Assembly (NCBI GenBank): GCA_015067075.1
Contig: SVND01000024.1
Span: forward strand, 1-37,264
Length of the DNA stretch: 37,264 bases
Reading direction: 5' to 3'
DNA from: Oscillospiraceae bacterium
GTDB taxonomy: Bacteria > Bacillota > Clostridia > Oscillospirales > SIG530
In this document: positions 32,488 through 37,264 of the stretch, piece after piece
How positions within the stretch are numbered: position 1 is the first letter of the stretch
Layout: each line of letters opens with the position of its first letter
Position numbers and translations under genes: made by a program
The notes under the pieces: generated by a model
The model's input: the letters and a program-made list of their open reading frames with translations, nothing else
What the model was told of the DNA's origin: nothing
Databases searched by the model: none

Positions 32488-33621
32488 TTACGGCTTTTTA
32501 TAAATGGTGTTTCCCTTGCTGAACGTTTCACAAATGTTAAATTCTTCATCGGCAATGATAATATCAGCGTCCTTGCCTACCTCAAGAGAGCCGATGCGGT
32601 GCTGTTCGTCTATGGCGCAGGCGGGGTTAAGGCTTGCGGCGTTGACGATCTCCCAAAGGGGAAGATCAGTATGATGCATGACGTTGCGCACGGCGCGGTC
32701 AAGCGTTAAAACGCTTCCGGCGATAGTACCGTTTTCCAAACAGCATTTGATACCCTTGAGGAAAACAGGAAAGCCTCCGCTTTCGTATTCACCGTCGGGC
32801 ATACCTGCGGCACGGATGGAATCGGTTATCAAAACGGTCTTATCTTTTTTTGCGCGGAAAACAGTTTTGAAAAGGGCGGGGTGAACGTGGAACGTATCGG
32901 CAATAAGCTCACAGTATGCGCTGTCGCATTCGAGTGCCGCGCCGACTGCACCGGGATCGCGGTGGGAAAGAGGCGACATGGCGTTGAAAAGGTGGGTAAC
33001 GTGTGTTGCACCTGCATTAAAGCCTTGCATCATAATGTCGTAGTTTGCATCGGTATGGCCTAAAGCGACCCTTATACCGACGGCGGTGACATCGCGTATA
33101 AACTGCTCTGCGCCGTCAAGCTCAGGCGCTAACGTGACTAGCTTGACAATATCTTTGTTGCGAATGATAAAATCGCTATCCGGGGTAATAAGCAGGCTTT
33201 CAACGTGGGCACCGCGCTTTTTTGCGCTCAAAAACGGACCTTCGACGTTTACACCGAGTATATGCGCGCCTTTTCCGCTTACTTGCGCCTTTTTTGCCGC
33301 GTCGAGGGCGTTTTGTACTTTGGGCAAGGGAAACGTTATGGTCGTTGGAAGCCAGCTTGTAACGCCCTTTGAGGCGAGATAAACTGCCATCTGTGTAAGC
33401 TCGTCGGAGTCGCCGTCACAGCAATCTTTGCCAAGACAGCCGTGAAAATGAACGTCGATAAGTCCTGGAGCGACGTATTTACCGCTTGCATCTATAACTT
33501 CGCAGTCGGAGGGAGCGTCTTTGCTGTCGACTATCTGCAGGATCTTTTTGTCGAACAAAAGCGATGCTCCGTCCAGGATTTTATCCTTTAAAATTATTCG
33601 TCCGTTTTTTATGCATTTCAT
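32488..33621 (-). CDS. nagA: N-acetylglucosamine-6-phosphate deacetylase
   Basis: A 377-residue cytosolic amidohydrolase that turns GlcNAc-6-P into GlcN-6-P and acetate. Visible motifs: metal pair H58-x-H60 in DVHFHG, EGPFLS (near 122), GHTDANYD (near 190), THLFNAMSPLSHRDPG (near 210), and the catalytic Asp in LITDSIRAAGMPDG (near 268). The frame is open up to 33771, but those 50 residues are hydrophobic noise from the AT-rich leader. The ATG at 33621 has GGAAG 7 nt upstream and gives the normal family start. The promoter is at 33661-33689. It stands alone; nagB is not in the window. It links the strain to amino-sugar use, as the deacetylase/aminotransferase operon also may. Confidence 0.95.
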   Translation of the reverse strand: MKCIKNGRIILKDKILDGASLLFDKKILQIVDSKDAPSDCEVIDASGKYVAPGLIDVHFHGCLGKDCCDGDSDELTQMAVYLASKGVTSWLPTTITFPLPKVQNALDAAKKAQVSGKGAHILGVNVEGPFLSAKKRGAHVESLLITPDSDFIIRNKDIVKLVTLAPELDGAEQFIRDVTAVGIRVALGHTDANYDIMMQGFNAGATHVTHLFNAMSPLSHRDPGAVGAALECDSAYCELIADTFHVHPALFKTVFRAKKDKTVLITDSIRAAGMPDGEYESGGFPVFLKGIKCCLENGTIAGSVLTLDRAVRNVMHHTDLPLWEIVNAASLNPACAIDEQHRIGSLEVGKDADIIIADEEFNICETFSKGNTIYKKP

Positions 33622-33660
33622 AAAACAACTTCCAATCATTATAATTAATATTACTTTGCT

Positions 33661-33689
33661 ATTATATAACAAGCCGCAAAAATATGCAA
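33661..33689 (-). promoter_or_regulatory. Promoter of nagA
   Basis: TTGCAT (33684-33689) and TATAAT (33661-33666) on the minus strand, 17-nt spacer, 40 nt before the ATG at 33621. Confidence 0.65.
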
Positions 33690-33801
33690 GAGCAATCGTG
33701 CGAAAAACAAAAATTACGACAAAAAAAGATAAATAAACGGCAAGTTTAGAACAATAAAATAAATAAATCATTAAAAATTATAAAAAAATGTCGGTTGATG
33801 C

Positions 33802-33830
33802 TTGACAGTAATCGAGTTGAATGATATAAT
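33802..33830 (+). promoter_or_regulatory. Perfect sigma-A promoter of the PRPP synthetase-like gene
   Basis: TTGACA (33802-33807), 17 nt, TATAAT (33825-33830). Transcription should begin near 33837, which rules out the in-frame ATG at 33839 as a ribosome-bound start. Confidence 0.9.
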
Positions 33831-33859
33831 TTTGTTGAATGTTGAGAAAGGGATGTTTT

Positions 33860-34972
33860 ATGCTAATGGATCGAATTGATAATGAATATTTTGCCGAGCT
33901 TGGAATTATAGGCACAAGCGGATGTGAAGAAATGGTTAAGAGAATTTCCGATTACATCGGCGGTTGGCGCGGTGTGCTTAAACCGGACTATGTTCTCAAT
34001 ACATCTTTCCCGCGTTTCAGCAGCGGTGAAGCAAAGGCTGTTTTAAATAAATCTGCCAGAGGTAAGGACATTTTTATTATAAATGACTGCTTCAACTATG
34101 GCGTTAAGTATAATATGCGCGGATATGAAGTGCCCATGAGCCCTGACGATCATTTTCAGGATCTTAAGCGTACTATCTCCGCTTTGGGTGGTAAGGCTTC
34201 TCGTATAACTGTCGTTCAGCCTATGCTTTACGAAGGAAGACAGCATGGCCGCTCTACACGCGAGTCTCTTGACTGCGCTATTGCTTTGAACGAGCTTGTT
34301 GATCTGGGCGTTAAGAATATCGTTACCTTTGATGCTCATGACGACAGAATGAGAAACGCTGTGCCGTTCCACAACTTTGACAACCTTATGCCTCATTATC
34401 AAATGATCAAGGCTTTCTTCAATACTGTAGATCATGCAAGCTTGCAGAATCTTATGATAATTTCTCCCGACGAGGGAGCTATCAACCGCGGTATGTATTA
34501 TTCGTCCGTTTTGGGTGCAAAGCTCGGTATGTTCTATAAAAAGCGCGATTACTCCGTTGTAAAGCAGGGACGTAATCCAATCATCGCTCATGAATACCTT
34601 GGCGACGATGTTACGGGACGCGACGTTATTATCGTTGACGATATCGTTTCTTCGGGCGACTCCTTCCTGCACATTTCCGAAAAGCTTAAAGAGCGTGGTG
34701 CAGGACGTATCTTCGGATTTACAACGTTTGGTCTTTTCTGCAACGGTCTCGAAATATTCGACAAGTATTACGAGCAGGGTATGTTTGACGCTGTATTTAC
34801 CACAAACTCCATTTACAATGCCCCTGAGCTTCTTGCAAGACCGTGGCACCGTGAAGTTGACGTTACAAAGTATATCGCATATTACATCGAAGCTCTCAAC
34901 AGAAATAAGTCCCTCAATCTTCTTCTTGATCCCACAAAGAAGATCAACGACTTGCTTTCAAAAATTAAATAA
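33860..34972 (+). CDS. Ribose-phosphate pyrophosphokinase-like protein (long anaerobe type)
   Basis: A 370-residue PRPP synthetase family member, longer than the usual ~315. It has the duplicated phosphoribosyltransferase fold: ARGKDIFIINDCFN (family RGxDVYIVQS) and MLYEGRQHGRSTRES (ATP-loop region). VTFDAHDDRMRNAVPF replaces the VDLHAxQxQGFF motif, and the PRPP loop is VIIVDDIVSSGDS near 268-280. It should make PRPP from ribose-5-phosphate and ATP for nucleotide, His and Trp synthesis, or belong to a related branch. The changed motifs leave some doubt about allosteric control. AAAGGG lies 7 nt before the ATG at 33860. Monocistronic, with a perfect promoter, so expected to be well expressed. 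Confidence 0.88.
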   Translation: MLMDRIDNEYFAELGIIGTSGCEEMVKRISDYIGGWRGVLKPDYVLNTSFPRFSSGEAKAVLNKSARGKDIFIINDCFNYGVKYNMRGYEVPMSPDDHFQDLKRTISALGGKASRITVVQPMLYEGRQHGRSTRESLDCAIALNELVDLGVKNIVTFDAHDDRMRNAVPFHNFDNLMPHYQMIKAFFNTVDHASLQNLMIISPDEGAINRGMYYSSVLGAKLGMFYKKRDYSVVKQGRNPIIAHEYLGDDVTGRDVIIVDDIVSSGDSFLHISEKLKERGAGRIFGFTTFGLFCNGLEIFDKYYEQGMFDAVFTTNSIYNAPELLARPWHREVDVTKYIAYYIEALNRNKSLNLLLDPTKKINDLLSKIK

Positions 34973-34984
34973 TGATTTAAAAGT

Positions 34985-35014
34985 AAAGGCATCCGCTGAA
35001 AACGGATGCCTTTT
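34985..35014. terminator. Terminator after the PRPP synthetase-like gene
   Basis: An 11-bp perfect stem AAAGGCATCCG with CGGATGCCTTT, 7-nt loop, followed by T bases on the plus strand. It also lies directly behind the convergent XRE gene. Confidence 0.88.
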
Positions 35015-35017
35015 GGT

Positions 35018-35239
35018 TTATCTTCTTTGTTTTGATGGATATGGATTTGCTTCATCGGTCAGATTTAAAATATAGTCGGTTGATGTGCCAAAATATTTTG
35101 CAAGAAGTATGAGCGTGTCGATAGGCAAGCTTCTTTGACCGTTTTCGTATTGAGAATACGTGTTTTGTTTGATATGCAGAAAGTCGGCAATTTGCCTTTG
35201 TGTAATATCGCGATCTTCGCGGATGTCCTTAAGTCTCAT
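35018..35239 (-). CDS. Small XRE-family transcriptional regulator A
   Basis: A 73-residue single-domain Cro/C1-type helix-turn-helix protein: MRLKDIREDRDITQRQIADF (helix 1-2), KQNTYSQYENGQRSLPIDTL (recognition helix and following turn), then LAKYFGTSTDYILNL. No sensor domain is attached. A perfect CGGAGGA site precedes the ATG. It is divergent from a second XRE gene with a shared 148-nt control region, the layout of a repressor pair or switch. It could be a remnant of a mobile element, but no integrase or phage genes are near. Confidence 0.92.
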   Translation of the reverse strand: MRLKDIREDRDITQRQIADFLHIKQNTYSQYENGQRSLPIDTLILLAKYFGTSTDYILNLTDEANPYPSKQRR

Positions 35240-35300
35240 ATTGTCCTCCGAGATTACATATATAATATATACGATTATAACTATTATATAAAATCTCGAT

Positions 35301-35337
35301 TTGAGATATTGACAAATATCTCAAAATGTGATATTAT
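35301..35337 (+). promoter_or_regulatory. Promoter with perfect palindromic operator between the two XRE genes
   Basis: TTGACA (35309-35314) and TATTAT (35332-35337) are 17 nt apart. The -35 box lies in the centre of TTGAGATATT-GACA-AATATCTCAA (35301-35324), a perfect inverted repeat with 10-bp arms. More GAGATAT-like half-sites lie at 35294-35298 (inverted) and 35351-35357. A repressor bound here would block the rightward XRE gene. Confidence 0.75.
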
Positions 35338-35387
35338 ACTATTATAAACAGAGATATCATATAGCGGTAATAAAGAAGGTGCGTGTG

Positions 35388-35600
35388 GTGAGGACACTGC
35401 TTGGAACGAATATTGCGTATTACAGGAAAAAAGGTGAGATGACACAGCGGGAATTGGCAGAAAAGCTTGGTATATGCACCCAAAGTGTGTCGAAATGGGA
35501 ACAGCACGTAAGCTGTCCTGATATTATGTTACTGCCGAAGCTTGCTGATATCTTTAATATAACCATTGAAGAGCTTTTTAATAAGCATGAAATTAAATAA
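35388..35600 (+). CDS. Small XRE-family transcriptional regulator B
   Basis: A 70-residue Cro/C1-type DNA-binding protein: MTQRELAEKLGICTQSVSKW then EQHVSCPDIMLLPKLADIFN, ending ITIEELFNKHEIK. The frame is open from 35328, but that lies before the expected transcript start (about 35344). The GTG at 35388 has AAGAAGG 8 nt upstream and gives a normal family N-terminus; a GTG at 35385 is a close alternative. Its promoter is overlapped by a palindrome, so it is likely repressed by itself or by the divergent XRE protein. The NITIEELF end is common in Clostridia XRE proteins that carry a C-terminal extension; here none is present. Confidence 0.88.
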   Translation: MRTLLGTNIAYYRKKGEMTQRELAEKLGICTQSVSKWEQHVSCPDIMLLPKLADIFNITIEELFNKHEIK

Positions 35601-35603
35601 AAA

Positions 35604-35631
35604 AATCCCGTCGGAAAAATCCGACGGGATT
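35604..35631. terminator. Terminator of the pgk-tpiA operon, shared with XRE gene B
   Basis: A 12-bp perfect stem AATCCCGTCGGA with TCCGACGGGATT and an AAAA loop; a run of seven T bases follows on the minus strand. Confidence 0.9.
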
Positions 35632-35645
35632 TATCATAGCCTGAT

Positions 35646-36413
35646 TTATTTTGCAGCGTCAACGATTGCTGCGAAATCGGGAGCCTTGAGAGAAGCACCG
35701 CCGATAAGACCGCCGTCAACGTTCTTCTTGGAAAGAAGCTCAGCTGCGTTCTTAGCGTTCATGGAGCCGCCGTACTGGATCGTAACAGCTTCAGCAGTAG
35801 CGCAATCATAAAGACCGCAAAGAGTGTTACGGATAATTCCGCAAACCTCGTCAGCCTGATCAGCGGTAGCAGTTCTGCCTGTGCCGATAGCCCAAACGGG
35901 TTCGTAAGCAATAATGACCTTCTTCATTTCTTCAGCGTCGATACCGATAAGGCCGCACTTTGTCTGCATAGCAATGATCTCGGGCATAATGCCAAGGTCG
36001 CGCTGTTCAAGAGTTTCGCCAACGCACATGATAGGTGTAAGACCTGCTGCAAGAGCTGCCTTGACCTTGAGGTTAACAGTAGCGTCTGTTTCAGCAAAAT
36101 ACTGACGGCGTTCGCTGTGGCCGATAATAACGTACTTTACGCCGACAGCCTTGAGCATATCAGCGGAGATTTCGCCTGTGTATGCGCCGGAAGCTTCCCA
36201 ATGCATATTTTCAGCGCCGATCTCGATGTTGGAGCCCTTTGCGGCTTCAACTGCGGCGGCGATGTCTACATAAGGTACGCAAAGAAGTACCTTGCACCAA
36301 TCGGCTGCGCCTACGAGGGGCTTCATATCGTTAATAAGTGCTGCTGTTTCAGCTGGTGTTTTATTCATTTTCCAGTTACCTGCGATAACTGTTGCTCTTG
36401 TTTCCTTGTTCAT
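35646..36413 (-). CDS. tpiA: Triose-phosphate isomerase
   Basis: A 255-residue TIM barrel enzyme interconverting dihydroxyacetone phosphate and glyceraldehyde-3-phosphate in glycolysis. It has the substrate Lys in GNWKMNK (13-18), the catalytic His in IGHSERRQYF (near 98), the catalytic Glu in AYEPVWAIGTG (near 168), and the phosphate-gripping loop GTGRTA with YGGSMNAKNA and GGLIGGASL. Length is standard. AAAGGA lies 8 nt before the ATG. It is 33 nt behind pgk in one operon. Confidence 0.98.
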   Translation of the reverse strand: MNKETRATVIAGNWKMNKTPAETAALINDMKPLVGAADWCKVLLCVPYVDIAAAVEAAKGSNIEIGAENMHWEASGAYTGEISADMLKAVGVKYVIIGHSERRQYFAETDATVNLKVKAALAAGLTPIMCVGETLEQRDLGIMPEIIAMQTKCGLIGIDAEEMKKVIIAYEPVWAIGTGRTATADQADEVCGIIRNTLCGLYDCATAEAVTIQYGGSMNAKNAAELLSKKNVDGGLIGGASLKAPDFAAIVDAAK

Positions 36414-36446
36414 TATAAAGATCCTTTCTGGTTTGAAATGTGGGAA

Positions 36447-37264
36447 TTATTTGTCGTTAAGGCAAGCGATGCCGGGAAGCTCGAGTCCTTCAAGGAATTC
36501 CAAGGATGCGCCGCCGCCTGTGGAGATGTGAGACATCTTGTCAGCAAAGCCAAGCTGTTCAACAGCTGCTGCGCTGTCGCCGCCGCCGATGATAGTTACA
36601 GCGTCAGTTTCAGCAAGAGCCTTAGCTACAGCTATTGTACCTTTTGCAAGAGTGGGATTTTCAAAAACGCCCATAGGTCCGTTCCATACAACTGTCTTTG
36701 CGCTCTTAACAGCGTCAGCAAACAGCTGGCGAGTCTTTTCGCCGATATCAAGACCCATAACGTCGTCTGTAATGGAATCAGCGGGAACTGTCTTGCAAGC
36801 AATCTCAGCATCGATAGGATCGGGGAAGGATTCAGCAACAACTGTGTCGATGGGGAGGAGGAGCTTTACGCCCTTTGCTTCAGCCTTTGCAAGCATATCC
36901 TTGCAGTAATCAACCTTTTCAGCATCGAAAAGAGACTTACCGATGGAGTAGCCCTTTGCCTTGAGGAAAGTGAAAGCCATACCGCCGCCGATGATAAGTG
37001 TGTCTACCTTTGTAAGAAGGTTGTCGATAACCTTGAGCTTATCAGCTACCTTTGCACCGCCGAGGATAGCAACGAAGGGACGGGCGGGATCGTTGAGAGC
37101 CTTGCCCATAACGTCGATCTCTTTCTGGATAAGGTAACCGCAAACAGCGGGAAGGTAATCTGCAACGCCTGCTGTGGAAGCGTGAGCTCTGTGAGCTGTG
37201 CCGAAAGCATCGTTTACGAAAATTTCAGCAAGAGAAGCAAGTTCTTTTGCAAATTCGGGAACGT
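36447..37264 (-). CDS. pgk: Phosphoglycerate kinase, C-terminal two thirds (cut by window edge)
   Basis: The frame is open to the right edge, so the N-terminus is missing; an internal Met at 37109 is not the start. The visible part begins [20 protein letters not shown] and continues [10 protein letters not shown], the conserved end of the N-terminal 3-phosphoglycerate domain. [18 protein letters not shown] (nucleotide domain), NGPMGVFE and the hinge-end [13 protein letters not shown] follow, then the usual [13 protein letters not shown] end. It transfers phosphate from 1,3-bisphosphoglycerate to ADP. The gene order pgk-tpiA is the common glycolytic arrangement, so gap is probably upstream, outside the window. 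Confidence 0.98.
   Translation of the reverse strand, partial: VPEFAKELASLAEIFVNDAFGTAHRAHASTAGVADYLPAVCGYLIQKEIDVMGKALNDPARPFVAILGGAKVADKLKVIDNLLTKVDTLIIGGGMAFTFLKAKGYSIGKSLFDAEKVDYCKDMLAKAEAKGVKLLLPIDTVVAESFPDPIDAEIACKTVPADSITDDVMGLDIGEKTRQLFADAVKSAKTVVWNGPMGVFENPTLAKGTIAVAKALAETDAVTIIGGGDSAAAVEQLGFADKMSHISTGGGASLEFLEGLELPGIACLNDK

Noticed and set aside
33622-33771. An N-terminal extension of nagA by 50 residues
   Set aside because: It would cover the nagA promoter, and the ATG at 33621 has a ribosome site and the normal family start.
33839-33859. Earlier ATG for the PRPP synthetase-like gene
   Set aside because: It lies about 2 nt after the predicted transcript start, and the AAAGGG site is downstream of it.
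35018-35600. The XRE pair as a toxin-antitoxin or phage switch
   Set aside because: Both proteins are plain DNA-binding domains; no toxin, integrase or phage gene is adjacent.
36447-37109. pgk as a short complete gene starting at the Met at 37109
   Set aside because: The same frame continues to the right edge with the conserved [16 protein letters not shown] segment, so the gene is cut by the window and not truncated.
1-37264. tRNA, rRNA, insertion sequences or transposases
   Set aside because: None was recognised on reading both strands. Small structured RNAs cannot be excluded without a covariance-model search.

Overview
The window looks like chromosomal DNA of an anaerobic, spore-forming-lineage Firmicute (class Clostridia, probably gut-associated). 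The evidence is consensus sigma-A promoters, strong GGAGG ribosome sites, U-tract terminators, a DUF951 protein, an ECF sigma/anti-sigma pair, a dockerin-bearing glycosidase, TP-rich lipoprotein linkers and a tiny gene matching the sporulation peptide SpoVM. No rRNA, tRNA, CRISPR array, insertion sequence or phage gene was seen. Species cannot be named from the sequence.

Layout. 1-769 (-): N-terminal part of an MmeI/type IIG-like DNA methyltransferase-nuclease, cut by the left edge. 884-6655 (-): a secreted dockerin/CBM/clan-A glycosidase and an EF-G paralogue. 6993-9910 (-): a two-gene operon of a DUF4380-like sugar-binding protein and a large TIM-barrel glycosidase-like protein. 9994-14548 (+): dusB, ECF sigma factor, anti-sigma factor, membrane zinc-ribbon protein, DUF2334 lipoprotein, a 52-residue membrane peptide and a SpoVM-like peptide with an apparent AUA start, closed by a strong terminator.

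14561-26611 is the most interesting part, a carbohydrate island. A minus-strand operon reads, in transcription order, class III aminotransferase, NodB-type deacetylase, canonical Gfo/Idh/MocA dehydrogenase, atypical Gfo paralogue, amidohydrolase-2 (lactonase-like), second atypical Gfo paralogue. It is divergent from a DeoR regulator plus DUF951 gene. An inverted repeat lies over the operon's -35 box. Next on the plus strand come a sugar-phosphate isomerase-like protein, an EamA transporter and a GH110-type alpha-galactosidase without signal peptide. The two atypical Gfo proteins have lost the EKP lysine and look more like GH109-type NAD-dependent glycosidases, so the island may take apart an alpha-Gal/GalNAc-capped or N-acetylated host or mucin oligosaccharide inside the cell.

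26691-32448: a glycosidase-like lipoprotein (-), divergent from a GT-C-like membrane protein and a metallo-beta-lactamase-fold lipoprotein (+). 32488-37264: nagA (-), a long PRPP synthetase-like gene (+), two divergent XRE repressors around a palindromic operator-promoter, and the glycolytic pair pgk-tpiA (-), with pgk running off the right edge. NagA and pgk/tpiA fit a sugar and amino-sugar fermenter.
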